A DNA stretch of 64,000 nucleotides. Origin: Streptomyces paradoxus. Lineage in GTDB: Bacteria; Actinomycetota; Actinomycetes; Streptomycetales; Streptomycetaceae. The notes beneath the pieces are model-generated. The model saw only the letters and a program-made list of their open reading frames with translations. It was not told the origin of the DNA and made no database searches. This document shows, one piece after another, positions 7,899-17,210 of this stretch. Made by a program: the position numbers and the translations under genes. Positions within the stretch are counted from its first letter, which is position 1. The number at the start of each line of letters is the position of its first letter. The stretch spans positions 105,335 through 169,334 of the forward strand of contig NZ_JACHGV010000015.1 in assembly GCF_014202475.1 (NCBI RefSeq). Reading direction: 5' to 3'.

Positions 7899-9338
7899 AT
7901 GAACGGAGCACGGATCCGTCGCGGCTCGATGGCCGGCGACCAGTTCACCCAGATCGCCAACGGCTTGTTCCGCGACAACCGCCTCAGCTACAAGGCGAAA
8001 GGAATCTTCGGGTACATCAGCACCCACCAGGACGGCTGGCAGGTGACCGTCGCCGGCCTCGTCCGCTCCGGACCCGACGGACGGGACGCGGTACGCACCG
8101 GACTGCAGGAACTGGAAACCCACGGCTACCTGGTCCGCGAACGCTTGCGCCGTACGAACGGCACCCTCGGCGAGATCGTCTACTCCATCACCGACCACCC
8201 CACCTTCGTCGATGCCCTCATGGCAGACGCCGCCACAGCACTCCACGCGCCGTCGGCACCCAAGGACGGCCGGGGCGACTACGGCAAGGGCATCCGCCGC
8301 GGCTCGATGGCCGGCGACCAGTTCACCCAGATCGCCAACGGCCTGTTCCGCGACAGCCGCATGTCCTTCAAGGCAAAGGGACTGTTCGGACTGATCAGCA
8401 CCCACCGCGAGGGCTGGCACATGACGGTCGCGGACCTGGCCCGGCGCGGCCGCGAGGGCGTGGACGCAGTGACGACCGGCCTGGAGGAGCTTGCGCGCTA
8501 CGGCTTCCTGCAGCGAGACCGCGACCGCAACCCCGACGGCACCCTCGGCTCGGCAATGTACGTCATAACCGATCTGCCCGCCCTGCAAAACGCCAGGTCA
8601 CAACCAGAGTCGGGAAATCCAGGACTGGATAACCCTACGTTGGCTGACCGCCCCACAAAGAACACCATCAGTAAGAAGACCAACAAGCAGAAGACCAGTT
8701 CCGTCCCTCCGTGCGCCCGCGGTGAGCGCACGAGCGGCCGCCCGGCTGCGGCTGCGGCTGCGAAGGGGGCGGTTACGCCGGCGCCGCAGGATCTGGATCC
8801 GGGCACCCGGCTGCTGCTGTCGATCGGGTCGGCCCACCCTGAACTGCTGCTGCAGGAGAAGGCCTTGTACGACCAGGGCCGGGTCATGACCGCGATGCTG
8901 GACGCCGGCTGGAGCTCAGAGCAACTGCGCCACGTCATCACCAGTCGCCCACTGCCGAGCAGGATCCGCACGTCTGTCGATGCGATCGTCGCCGCCCGAC
9001 TGCGCTCCGCTCAGCTCTACCCGCCTCCTGTTGCCTGCGTCGACGACGTCGACGAGGGCGAGGCCTCGTGGGCGGTACACCCCTCCACGACGTCCGCCGC
9101 CGCCCGCACGGTCGACCAGGCGATCACCTACCGGGCGCTCGTCGAATGCGCGGGCTGCGGCAGGCCCGGCACCGCCCCCGGTGAAGACCTCTGCCCGGCC
9201 TGCCTCGACTGGCCGCTGTGCCGCACCTGTCCCGGGCCGACTCCCCGCCGTGCTCACCCCGACGGCGACGGCCGCTGTGCCACCTGCACCTCCGCCCTGG
9301 CCGCAATGACCGACCTTCTGGAAGGGAGCACTTCATGA
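7899..9338 (+). CDS. tandem-duplicated helix-turn-helix protein with Cys-rich tail
   Basis: A 479-residue protein. Residues about 5-105 and 131-230 are near-identical copies of one winged-helix-like domain opening IRRGSMAGDQFTQIANGLF. A low-complexity Lys/Ala linker follows, then a helical region and a C-terminal Cys-rich module with several CxxC pairs (CAGCGRPG, CPAC, CRTC, CATC) that reads as zinc ribbon-like. Such proteins in actinomycete mobile elements are usually annotated only as helix-turn-helix proteins and may act in replication or regulation. ATG at 7899 has no strong ribosome site; an in-frame ATG at about 7857 is an alternative. Its stop overlaps the next ATG. Confidence 0.7.
   Translation: MNGARIRRGSMAGDQFTQIANGLFRDNRLSYKAKGIFGYISTHQDGWQVTVAGLVRSGPDGRDAVRTGLQELETHGYLVRERLRRTNGTLGEIVYSITDHPTFVDALMADAATALHAPSAPKDGRGDYGKGIRRGSMAGDQFTQIANGLFRDSRMSFKAKGLFGLISTHREGWHMTVADLARRGREGVDAVTTGLEELARYGFLQRDRDRNPDGTLGSAMYVITDLPALQNARSQPESGNPGLDNPTLADRPTKNTISKKTNKQKTSSVPPCARGERTSGRPAAAAAAKGAVTPAPQDLDPGTRLLLSIGSAHPELLLQEKALYDQGRVMTAMLDAGWSSEQLRHVITSRPLPSRIRTSVDAIVAARLRSAQLYPPPVACVDDVDEGEASWAVHPSTTSAAARTVDQAITYRALVECAGCGRPGTAPGEDLCPACLDWPLCRTCPGPTPRRAHPDGDGRCATCTSALAAMTDLLEGSTS
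7914..8574 (+). repeat. direct repeat inside the HTH gene (period 378 bp)
   Basis: The segment from about 7914 to 8196 is repeated at about 8292 to 8574. The first 65 bases are nearly identical, including silent positions, so the duplication is recent or maintained by gene conversion. The repeat encodes the duplicated DNA-binding domain. Confidence 0.75.
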
Positions 9339-10798
9339 CGGACACGCTCCACTCACCCCGGACGGCACCCCAGCAGCCTCTCCGTCCCTTCGCTCGCGAA
9401 CCGCGACGTTGGGAGGAAGAACGATCCCGCGCGCTGCTGGCTGGCCACGTTTGCCACGACACCGCGAGCACTGGCACGTGTGAACCCGTGCTCGTGCACG
9501 AGCGCACAGGGTGGGGCTGGCTGACCTGGACCGTGCCCGGGGACGGCACGCTGCCCGCCCTCCCCCGACAGATCGGAGTGCTCACCCCAGGCGCGACGCT
9601 GACACAACGGCTGGCCCTGCGCTGGCTGACCAGGCGCCCCGCCCATCGCATCGCCCTCACCAGCACGAGCCCCGCCGCCATGCGGCTCTCCGCGGTCCTC
9701 GTGGGCGTCATCAGCCTCTTCGCCGCCCTGTCCGCCCTCAGCCGCGGCATCCCCACGGACGTCGTGCTCCCCGCGATGCTGCTCGCCCCGCTGCTTGCCG
9801 AGCACCTGCCCGACCGGCTTGACGGCCGGGCCCGCGAACACGTCCGCAGCGTCGAAGGAGACGCCGCCTGCCAGTACCTGCAGCGCCTCGCCGCCCTGCA
9901 CACCTACATCGTCCAGGCTTCCGCTGACAGCGACCGCTACGAACTGCGCCGCTCGGCCGAGATCGGCCACAACCTGCTGTGGGACGCCGCCGACCTGCTC
10001 CAGAGCCAGGACACCCGCTCGGCCTCGGCTCGCCTCATCGACCGGGAGCGGCTGATGGTCCAGCTTGCCGACCAAGTCGCCCAGACCCTCGAGCGCACCC
10101 GCGCCGAGTCGGCTTCGGGCGAGGCCGACCAGCCCCGCGGTGGCGAAGGCTCGTTGGGTCCGCTCCCGCCCGGCTTCGAACCAGCGAGGCGGCCCACCCC
10201 TCCGCCCCCACCCGGCACTTCATCTCTGAAGGGATACCGACCCATGAGCCAGACTCAGCCCTCCGACCCTGCCTGTACTAGGGACGTCTATCTGCTCTTC
10301 GCGCACGAGCCCTACTACCTCGGCAATGGCGCGCAGGAGATCAACACCACCGTGATAGCCGCCGACTCCCTGCTCCACCCCCAGGTGCAGCAACCCGACG
10401 GCGCTCGGATCCACGACCGCCTCACCCAGGGACGCCAGCCGGGCGAGATCATCCCGCTCTCCACTCTCACCCACGAACTGGACGGCGGCGCCGAGTGGCC
10501 GAGGGTCGGCGACTGGGAGAAAGTCACCACCGACCTCGTGCAACTCGTCCATGCAGGAGAGTGCGACGCCCTCAACCTCGGCCTGCCGGAAATCGCGCGC
10601 GCCCTGATCTGCACCGGACCCCACGGCCACGTCCGCACCCTTGATGCTGCGTCCGGCAAATTGATCGACCACGGGCCCGCGCAGCGCGACGAAGTCCTGG
10701 CCCGGATCAGCGGCTTCCTCGCCGGCCTGGTGGCCGAGCGGGACCTGTGGCCCGGAGACAACCTGCTGCCGGCGCCGGCCCGTGACGAAGCCCGTTGA
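9335..10798 (+). CDS. membrane protein with Pro-rich linker and soluble C-terminal domain
   Basis: A 487-residue protein whose ATG overlaps the previous stop (ATGA), with GGGAG upstream. It has a hydrophobic pair of segments (about residues 115-155, SAVLVGVISLFAALSAL and VVLPAMLLAPLLAEHL), a helical region, a Pro-rich linker (RRPTPPPPPG), and a separate soluble domain starting MSQTQPSDPACTRDVYLLF. That domain has its own in-frame ATG at 10244 with AGGGA upstream, so an internal start or an ancestral gene fusion is possible. No family is recognised for either part. It is probably cotranscribed with the helix-turn-helix gene. Confidence 0.65.
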   Translation: MTDTLHSPRTAPQQPLRPFAREPRRWEEERSRALLAGHVCHDTASTGTCEPVLVHERTGWGWLTWTVPGDGTLPALPRQIGVLTPGATLTQRLALRWLTRRPAHRIALTSTSPAAMRLSAVLVGVISLFAALSALSRGIPTDVVLPAMLLAPLLAEHLPDRLDGRAREHVRSVEGDAACQYLQRLAALHTYIVQASADSDRYELRRSAEIGHNLLWDAADLLQSQDTRSASARLIDRERLMVQLADQVAQTLERTRAESASGEADQPRGGEGSLGPLPPGFEPARRPTPPPPPGTSSLKGYRPMSQTQPSDPACTRDVYLLFAHEPYYLGNGAQEINTTVIAADSLLHPQVQQPDGARIHDRLTQGRQPGEIIPLSTLTHELDGGAEWPRVGDWEKVTTDLVQLVHAGECDALNLGLPEIARALICTGPHGHVRTLDAASGKLIDHGPAQRDEVLARISGFLAGLVAERDLWPGDNLLPAPARDEAR

Positions 10799-10945
10799 TG
10801 TTCGGCTACGAACCGCGCGCCGTCTGGGCCGACCTTCGGTGACTGCTCCACCGACGAACAACCACTCACTCCGCACGCACGGTCCGACCACGAGCCGTGC
10901 AGACACACCGCGTTCCTCCGCCTGCCGGGCAGACCCCTTGCACGA

Positions 10946-10965
10946 CTGTACGGAGTTCCATACAG
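10946..10965. promoter_or_regulatory. inverted-repeat operator, copy 1
   Basis: CTGTACGGAGTTCCATACAG is a near-perfect palindrome (CTGTAyGGA, two-base spacer, complement). It lies 45 bp before the start of the 147-residue gene and is 26 bp from a second copy. This is a typical operator for a dimeric regulator, probably overlapping the promoter. Confidence 0.6.
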
Positions 10966-10971
10966 TCTTCG

Positions 10972-10991
10972 GTGCACGGAGTTCCGTACAC
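10972..10991. promoter_or_regulatory. inverted-repeat operator, copy 2
   Basis: GTGCACGGAGTTCCGTACAC repeats the core ACGGAGTTCC of the upstream copy and ends 18 bp before the start codon at 11010. Two phased copies upstream of one gene suggest cooperative binding and tight repression. Confidence 0.6.
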
Positions 10992-11009
10992 CGAACCAAG
11001 GGGGATTCC

Positions 11010-11453
11010 ATGATCCGTAGCAAGTTTCGCCCCGATGGCGGCATGGACATCACGGTGAGCCTGACGGCCGAGGAGGTCGCCGCGATCGGCGCGGCCGAAG
11101 CCGAGGGCCTGGCCGACTGGTTCGACACCGCGCTGTGGGGGCTGGCCATGCTCCGCACGGGCCAGGTCTGCCGCGATGAAGGCGCCGGCACCACCGAGGT
11201 CCACGACTCGGAGATGGACACCGTGATCCGGGACCTGGACGTGAAGCTTCTGCCTCGGCTGGCGGGCATCCGGGATGCCGCGATCCGCCAGCACCGCGAA
11301 CTCGGCGGGTCCGTCGGGGCGCTGGCCGCCGCGATGGACGCCCCGCGGTCGACCGCCCAGACCCGGCGGGAAGCGCTGGAGAACCCCGGCCCGCGCGGAG
11401 TCTCCTCCCGGGCCTGGCAAGAGTGGGCGACCACTCCCCAGCAGCAGGCCTGA
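11010..11453 (+). CDS. putative DNA-binding protein, 147 residues
   Basis: Starts at ATG 11010 with AAGGGGGA upstream. The first half is acidic (DITVSLTAEEVAAIGAAEAE); the C-terminal half contains a helix-turn-helix-like stretch (GSVGALAAAMDAPRSTAQT) after a basic helix. Two palindromic operators sit immediately upstream, so an autoregulated regulator is a fair inference. No named family was recognised. Confidence 0.6.
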   Translation: MIRSKFRPDGGMDITVSLTAEEVAAIGAAEAEGLADWFDTALWGLAMLRTGQVCRDEGAGTTEVHDSEMDTVIRDLDVKLLPRLAGIRDAAIRQHRELGGSVGALAAAMDAPRSTAQTRREALENPGPRGVSSRAWQEWATTPQQQA

Positions 11454-11537
11454 GCCCCGGCCGGGGCGGCCGTCCACTGCCAGGCGCACGGCCGCCCCGT
11501 CTCGCACCCATCCGTCGCAGACAGGAGGCCACGCATC

Positions 11538-11681
11538 ATGAACCAGTCCGCTGCCACCTTTGCCGCCGTGTTCGCCACCCTGTACGTCGCCCATGAGGTC
11601 GGGGACCAGTGGGTTAACGCGGCGAAGGCCGTGTCCGCCTTCGCCGGTGTCTCGCTCCGGCAGGGAAGCTCATGTTCTTAG
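11538..11681 (+). pseudogene. truncated small membrane protein gene
   Basis: ATG at 11538 with AGGAGG upstream. The first about 28 residues (ATFAAVFATLYVAHEVGDQW) look like the N-terminus of a family of small actinomycete membrane proteins that continue with further transmembrane helices. After the Trp-Val the sequence changes character (NAAKAVSAFAG) and stops after 47 codons. The break, near 11615, marks a likely deletion or insertion scar. Confidence 0.4.
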
Positions 11682-11810
11682 CCTTTCGGGAGAATCGGGT
11701 GTCTGTCTCGGTCGAATGGCGTCCATGTTGCGCCGCCCACTTCCTTCATGTGGGTGACATGCCCAGGCAGGTCGACGACCCTGACGGCCCTGTTCGTTTA
11801 CGCACGCACG

Positions 11811-11850
11811 GCTGCACCGCCGTCGGAGGAAGAGCCGACGGCGGTGCAGC
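11811..11850. terminator. strong hairpin, likely terminator
   Basis: A perfect 16-bp stem (11811-11826 with 11835-11850) and an 8-base loop, without a clear T tract. It sits downstream of the beta-propeller-like gene on the minus strand and after the truncated gene on the plus strand. The rest of the 11682-11967 gap shows no convincing gene. Confidence 0.6.
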
Positions 11851-11967
11851 CCGTAGGCGCTGGGACGGGCGACCATCGGGCACACCGTAGACCGGCGGGT
11901 GTGCCGCTGTGGTGGGCGTCATGAGCGTGGCTTGCGGAGCCCCACGGACGGAAACCGAAGAGGGAGG

Positions 11968-13965
11968 TCAGCGGCGGTACATCACGTACAGCTTGCCGTT
12001 GTGGGAGGCGAGGGCCGGTTCGCCCTCCATGGCGCCAGCAGGGACGGTAGGAGCGCTCTGCCAGGTCTCGCCAGTGGTGTGCAGGAACCACAGCTTGCTG
12101 TCGTTTCCGCGGGCGGCCAGCCACAGTTTGCCGTCGTGGACGGTGATTGTCGGCGATTCGGGGGTAAGCCAGTTCGAGGGCATGGCGAGTTCACCGTAAT
12201 GGGCGCCGGATACGATGCACCAGCCGGTGTGGTTGTGGCTGTTGGCCGTGCGGCAGGCGTACCAAATCCTGTCGTCGTAGCAGGCGATCGAATACGGCCC
12301 GGCCGCCGGCGACCATCGGCCGCTGGGGTCGCCGGCGGCGAACCAGCCGTCGGAGCCGGAGCCGTGGGTCATGCTGTGAAGCTTGGCCTGGCCCCCCATG
12401 TTCCGGTGGCAGAGTACGAGCTGATTGCGAACGACGGGGACGTTCGGGCCGTGAAGGGTCAGGGACGGCGCGCGTTCGGTTTGCAGGTCGGGCACTTTGG
12501 TTTCCGTGCTCCACGGCCCGCTGCCGGCGTAGCTGCACACATACACTGCTCCGTCCGTCCCGGTGTGCGCCATGTACAGCTTGTTCCCGTATGCGGCCAG
12601 GGCCGGTGCGTAGTCGCTGGCGAAGTAGCGCACCTGTACGGGTTCCGACCAGGTGCCGTTGTCCAGGACGCTCCACATGACGGCCCGGTCGCCTGGGCGG
12701 ATGTAGGCGGCGTGGAGCTTGCCGTCGTAGGAGGCCAGTGCCGGGGGTGCGGAGCTGGTCCAGCCCAGCGCGAGGGGTGCGCTCGCCTTGGTGGCGGCGC
12801 CGGAGCCGGTGAGGGTGACGTACTCCAGGTCCCCGGCTGGGAAGACCGGGCGCTCACCGCTGTAGCGGATGCGCAGGGAGTGGTGGCCTTCACCGTTGAA
12901 TTCCCAGGTGTCCTGCCCGCGGTTGTACAGCGTGACCAGGGTGTGGCGGTCGAAGATGAACATCCGCTCGCAGGACAGGTCGTCGTTGTTGCGCAGGTAC
13001 TCCTTGAGGAAGATGAACAGCTTCGTGATCTCCAGTGCGTAGCCGATGAGATCACCTGCGAATGTGGGGTTGAAGTTGTTGAGGAGGTCCAAGATCTCCA
13101 GTCCGTCGATCACCTCTTGCAGGACTTCGAAGAGTTTGTCGTACCACTCGGAGCTGCTCTGGTCGGCCTCCCAGGCAGCGATGTGCAGGCCCAGATGCGT
13201 GCCGGCCTGCCCGTCGAAGACCACCCGGTCCGTTCCCGTGAACCGACGCGTGTTGCCCCTCTTGATCGAGCCGAATTCCCCGGACTTGTAGGTGGGGGCC
13301 TTGTGTTTGTCGGAGGAGGCCGCGACGGTCCAGTAGATCTCGTCCTTGCCGCCCCACTGGTCGCCCACCGCCCGGCGAACGTAGAAACTGTCGAACTCCA
13401 CCTTGGCCTGGTAACCGGGCACGGGCTTGCCCCGCTCTTCCGGGGGCACCGGGGGTCGGTTGAACACGGTCGCCCCATGACCGAACTCGGTGAGGCCCTC
13501 GGTGAACTCCGCCGTGTCGATCGGCTGCCCGGCAGCGAGTACCGCAGGATCCACGATCGCAGCATTGGGCAGCGTGACCGCCTCCCGGCCGATTACCGGC
13601 AGGCGCTCCGCGAAATCGGCACGCGTGTACCCCGACGTTAGCGACCGAGAGGTGACCGAGGCCGGCACGATGTCCAGCGACCCCAGATCCGCGACCGCCG
13701 ACCGGTACTCCTGCCCGCACGCGTGCACATCCGCCTGCGGCATCAGATCCCCCAACGCCTTCAGCAGCACCCGCTCCAAGTCGGTAGGGGCCTTCCCCAG
13801 CCTGGACCGCTCGGCGGCATGGAGCGCGGCACCGACCAGCACCCCCAGCTCCTGACCCTGCCGCAGGCCACGCATGAGCCGGCTCTCGCCTGCGGTGGCC
13901 GTACCGCGCAGCATCTCCCTCAGCCGCACAGCGCCCGACGCCGGCGCAACTTCTTCGATCGCCAT
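11968..13965 (-). CDS. protein with C-terminal beta-propeller-like repeats
   Basis: 665 residues. The N-terminal third is helical with no signal peptide. The C-terminal about 280 residues contain repeats of the type PALASYDGKLHAAYIRPGDR, PALAAYGNKLYMAHTGTDGA, TITVHDGKLWLAARGNDSK and PALASHNGKLYVMYR, with Trp residues (TWSEPV, PWSTET), the pattern of a lectin- or sialidase-like propeller. Export would have to be by a non-Sec route, or the protein is cytoplasmic. ATG 13965 is preferred over the GTG two codons upstream because GAGGAG is then correctly placed. It stands alone; a secreted or contact-delivered effector is possible but not shown. Confidence 0.75.
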   Translation of the reverse strand: MAIEEVAPASGAVRLREMLRGTATAGESRLMRGLRQGQELGVLVGAALHAAERSRLGKAPTDLERVLLKALGDLMPQADVHACGQEYRSAVADLGSLDIVPASVTSRSLTSGYTRADFAERLPVIGREAVTLPNAAIVDPAVLAAGQPIDTAEFTEGLTEFGHGATVFNRPPVPPEERGKPVPGYQAKVEFDSFYVRRAVGDQWGGKDEIYWTVAASSDKHKAPTYKSGEFGSIKRGNTRRFTGTDRVVFDGQAGTHLGLHIAAWEADQSSSEWYDKLFEVLQEVIDGLEILDLLNNFNPTFAGDLIGYALEITKLFIFLKEYLRNNDDLSCERMFIFDRHTLVTLYNRGQDTWEFNGEGHHSLRIRYSGERPVFPAGDLEYVTLTGSGAATKASAPLALGWTSSAPPALASYDGKLHAAYIRPGDRAVMWSVLDNGTWSEPVQVRYFASDYAPALAAYGNKLYMAHTGTDGAVYVCSYAGSGPWSTETKVPDLQTERAPSLTLHGPNVPVVRNQLVLCHRNMGGQAKLHSMTHGSGSDGWFAAGDPSGRWSPAAGPYSIACYDDRIWYACRTANSHNHTGWCIVSGAHYGELAMPSNWLTPESPTITVHDGKLWLAARGNDSKLWFLHTTGETWQSAPTVPAGAMEGEPALASHNGKLYVMYRR

Positions 13966-14290
13966 ACCCACTCCTCACCCTCGCCCATAGGAAACGACCA
14001 GGTGCGACCGTCCCCCGTCACAAGAGTCAATACGCAGCGCAACTGGATGCATGCGGAAAGTCGCGCAATTAGCTAGATGTCGCTACCTATGCGAAATCGG
14101 AGATGTGTGGCTGGAGCCCTGGAATCCCACCTCGGCCGGCGTCATTTCCGGTGATCCGCAGGCGGGTCACAATTGCGGCGGCTCCTGTTGCTGGTGAACG
14201 GCGCCGGGTGAGCCGTCGGAGCAGATCCAGCCCGACCTGATCATCCTCACCGGCAAGCGCAAGGGGGCAAAACCCTAGCCTGTCCAGCAT
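13966..14290. other. gene-free stretch
   Basis: No convincing coding region. It probably holds the promoter of the propeller-like gene at its left end and the lost 3' end of the frameshifted coiled-coil gene at its right end. A short word GTCATTTCCGG (near 14139) also occurs just after the tnpC-like gene near 55727, which fits shared ancestry of the two modules. Confidence 0.4.
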
Positions 14291-14764
14291 CTACCGAGTC
14301 GACGCACCGGGGCAGGGGGACGACGCCCTCGGTGTTGTCCCCCTGCCCTTGGTCCGGGACCGAATCGAACGTACTGAGCTGGCGACGCAGACGCTGCAGC
14401 TCGTCGTCCTTGGCCGCCAGGACCGACAGCAGGTGCCGGTGACGCTCCTTGAGCTGGGTGAGCTCGTGTGGGTGCGGGCGAGTTTGCTGGTGAGCCGCTG
14501 GTTGAGGTCCCGCAGTCGGGCGATGCGCGCCTCGCGGGGGTCGGGCTGCTGGCCGGCTGCCCAGGCGGCTGCCCGCCGCTTCTCGAACTCGTCCTTGAGG
14601 TGGCCCCAGGTTCGGTAGAGGGAGGCGCGGGAGATGCCCGCCTCGCGCGCGAGCGTCTTGACGTCGCAGGCGCCGCCGGGCGGGATCTGCCCGGCCAGCA
14701 GCCGGTCGATAGCCGCGCGGACGCGCCGTTCGATCTGGTCGCGCTGCTGGTGGCTCAGTGCCAT
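14291..14764 (-). pseudogene. TnpC-like coiled-coil gene, frameshifted
   Basis: ATG at 14764 overlaps the 3' end of the recombinase gene. The N-terminus has a helix-turn-helix (VKTLAREAGISRASLYRTWG) followed by a coiled coil (REARIARLRDLNQRLTSKLA), the layout of TnpC-type accessory proteins. After residue about 96 the frame turns into Ser/Arg-rich nonsense, while the +1 frame continues with a good coiled coil (LKERHRHLLSVLAAKDDELQ). A single-base deletion near 14477 explains this. Confidence 0.75.
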
Positions 14765-16281
14765 GTCATCCCGGCCTTTCCGGCTGCCGTGTCGATCTCT
14801 TCGAGAACCCGCATGGACCGCTCGTGCTCGGCCCGCAGCCGGGTCTTCTCCACGGGCGGGATCCGAGGGCTGGCCAGCAGGACGACGCCGTTGTCGGCTG
14901 TGGTCTGCCAGACGGAACGGTGAATGATGTGGTGGGTGGCCTGTGGGCAGCGGGCGCTGTCACACAGCCCGGTCAGCGGAGCTGCGGCGGACCTGGTGCC
15001 GGCGAGCTTGAGACACAGCGCCTTCGCCGGGTCCTCGAACCAGCAGTAGTTCGCCGCGGAAAGGTGCAGGACCGATGCCTTCTTCTTCAGCAGCAGCTCG
15101 ATCTGTCGGTCGGTGACCGCCTTCGCCGGGCCCGGCTCGTGGTCGGCCAGTTCCTTCTCGACGGCGCGGAAGGAAGCCAGCAGCGCGTCGGCTCCCGGGC
15201 CGGCGGGCATCTGGCCTTGTTCGAACAGCCGGTATGCCTCGACCGTCCGCTTGAGCTTCTCCTTGGCCTCCTCCTTCTTCCACTCGTGGTGGAAGACGGC
15301 CTGGGCGCCGCCCGGTCGGCCGGCGTATCCCTCGCTGGTGGCCACCTGCAGATGCTTGAAGTGGACCTTGGTGGCCAGCAGTCCCCCAGGGCGGGCGGCC
15401 ATCTCGACAGACAGTGTCCGCCGCAGGCGGCGGGGGTGCACCGGCTCGTCGGGGATCGGCTCCAGGCCCATGCGGCGCCCGGCGGGCGAGGCGACCCACT
15501 GCCGCAGCCAGGTCATGGCCCCGTTGGACTCGAAGCCGTTGAACGCGCCGAACAACGGCTGTCCAGGCCTAGAGTCGGTGAGCTGCTCGGCCATGGCGAT
15601 GACACGGACGACTTCCTCGATGACGACCCACTCGTCGACCTCGCCGCCCCGTAGACGCCCCTTGACGACCTTGCTGACCAGGCGGTGCCGGGCCAGGCCG
15701 GTGCCTTCGGCGTCGTCCGTGCGGCGGCAGCCGACCGTCAGCTCCAACAGTTCGCTGGACCGCATCCCCGTCAACGCGGAGGTGGCGACCGTGCAGGCGT
15801 GACCTGCGATCCGGATCAAGGCATCAGAGGACCTGTTCGACAGGGGCAACGACCATGGGATCAACTCGCCGGTGTCCGCGCGAGGGGCGTCGGCAGGGTT
15901 GCGACACCAGAGGTACTCGGTGCCGACCTCGGCGACCGCATCCTCCAGCAGCGGCCGGGCCTGGGCGAAGAGAGCCTTGTGAATGTCCCGGTGTCCCGTC
16001 GGCCGTAGCACGTGCTGGAAGTTGGCTGTCAGCAGCGGATCCTTCGGGTCCCACCCCGAGCGGAGGCGCTTGGTCACTTGGAAGTCCTCAATCCGCGGCA
16101 GCGGCTGTCCCGTCCGCAGATGTTCCTCGACCAGCGCGGCAAGCCGGTCGCCGTCCCGCAGATTCCTCGACCACTCGACGTTGCGCCAGGACTCGCGCTC
16201 GGCCCGCAGCTGGTGCGGTCCGAGCACGTCGACCAGGTGGAGGGCCTTGAGCTTGGGCGCGGCCGGTGGCCCGGACCTCAC
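14755..16281 (-). pseudogene. 5'-truncated TnpB-like tyrosine recombinase
   Basis: The remaining 508 codons contain the catalytic arginine region (ALTGMRSSELLELTVG), a box II-like segment (HPRRLRRTLSVEMA) and a Tyr segment (FKHLQVATSEGYAG), then a Cys/His-containing C-terminus (CDSARCPQATHH). The large TnpB-type recombinases in this window are 600-840 residues with a long N-terminal domain; here that domain is missing and the frame begins abruptly at an IS3-like fragment. With the frameshifted TnpC-like gene it is a dead remnant of a Tn554-like module whose tnpA is gone. Confidence 0.75.
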
Positions 16282-16330
16282 GGATTGCGCGCTCGCGGAG
16301 CTCGTCCGGGTATTTACGAGGCGCTGCCAA
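16275..16330 (-). pseudogene. IS3-family OrfA N-terminal fragment
   Basis: About 19 codons reading MAAPRKYPDELRERAIREV from TTG at 16330, the typical opening of an IS3-family OrfA in actinomycetes. It is fused to the truncated recombinase at about 16275-16281. The remaining bases to 16648 hold no convincing gene. Confidence 0.6.
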
Positions 16331-16648
16331 GGTGCTGGTGGATCTCCTTCACCAGGATCGTAACCCTGGCATCAGGGCCTCCATGAAACGGGGTGCCGCT
16401 CAGTTTCTCGTTCTCGGTGGCGGGTTTGATGCCGAGGATGTGTTCGCACATCCATTGCTGCACGGTGGCGAAGCCTGGCCGATGGGGATCGATCGATGAC
16501 CGGTCCAGCACCGAGTTGGCGCCGAGTGTGGACGCGGGTTGCCGGCCGTGGCCGTTCTCCCGCCCGCGTGTCTTTCGGGGGCCTATGGTGTGCCGGGCGC
16601 GGTGGTCGAGGGGGCTGCCGGTCGGCCGTATCCGTGAGGGGGCGAGGG

Positions 16649-17155
16649 GTGTTGGATGAGTTGGCCGCATTGGCGGTAGCCGGTGGGGGCGCGGTGGTCC
16701 AAGCCGCCGGTACCGACGCGTGGCATTCGGTGCGGCAGCTGGTGGCGGGTCTCATCGGCCGCGGTGACACGGCGGACGAGGAAGCCGAACTGCGCCGCCT
16801 GGAGCGGACCGCCATGGTCCTCGGCTCGGGTGCCAACGGAGACCGGGGCGCGGAGCGCATGCGGCAGGAGACGCTGTGGCAGGGGCGGTTCGAAGTGCTG
16901 CTGGAAGGACTCGACGCTTCCGGGCAGGAGCGGGCTGCCGAGCAACTGCGCGAGCTGACGGCATATGTGGCTGCTTGCGTCGGTGACACCGCTGAGAGGA
17001 CGGGCAGTGCCACTGCTCGTGCCGGCGGGACGGCAGTCAGCGGGGTACGCCGTGTCGGGACCGCAGCCGTCGGTCCGGCACGGGCAGCGGACACCGGGGA
17101 CGCCGAAGCTGACGGCCCGGGCTCCACGGCGGTCAGCGGTGTCGAGATTCAGTAG
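16649..17155 (+). CDS. putative NLR-linked effector with amyloid-like motif
   Basis: 168 residues from GTG 16649 (a TTG at 16652 is also possible), with a purine-rich site upstream. The first about 110 residues are helical and begin with a hydrophobic helix (LAALAVAGGGAVVQAAG, then SVRQLVAGLIGRG). The C-terminus carries two copies of a motif: TGSATARAGGTAVSGV and TGDAEADGPGSTAVSGV. The NB-ARC protein 55 bp downstream has the same motif near its N-terminus. Known Streptomyces NLR/Bell-type pairs share short amyloid signalling sequences in just this arrangement, so a membrane-acting effector seeded by the NLR is inferred. No toxicity is shown by sequence alone. Confidence 0.65.
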   Translation: MLDELAALAVAGGGAVVQAAGTDAWHSVRQLVAGLIGRGDTADEEAELRRLERTAMVLGSGANGDRGAERMRQETLWQGRFEVLLEGLDASGQERAAEQLRELTAYVAACVGDTAERTGSATARAGGTAVSGVRRVGTAAVGPARAADTGDAEADGPGSTAVSGVEIQ

Positions 17156-17210
17156 GCGCACGGCACCGCACTGCTGCGGTTGATCGACGGCGGTCGGAGA
17201 GGAAGTGGTC

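Noticed and set aside
10244..10798. Separate gene for the C-terminal domain of the membrane protein
   Set aside because: An internal ATG with a moderate site exists, but the frame is continuous with no stop, so one gene is the simpler call.
11899..13641. 580-codon plus-strand frame
   Set aside because: Antisense to the propeller-like gene, whose minus-strand product has clear repeats.
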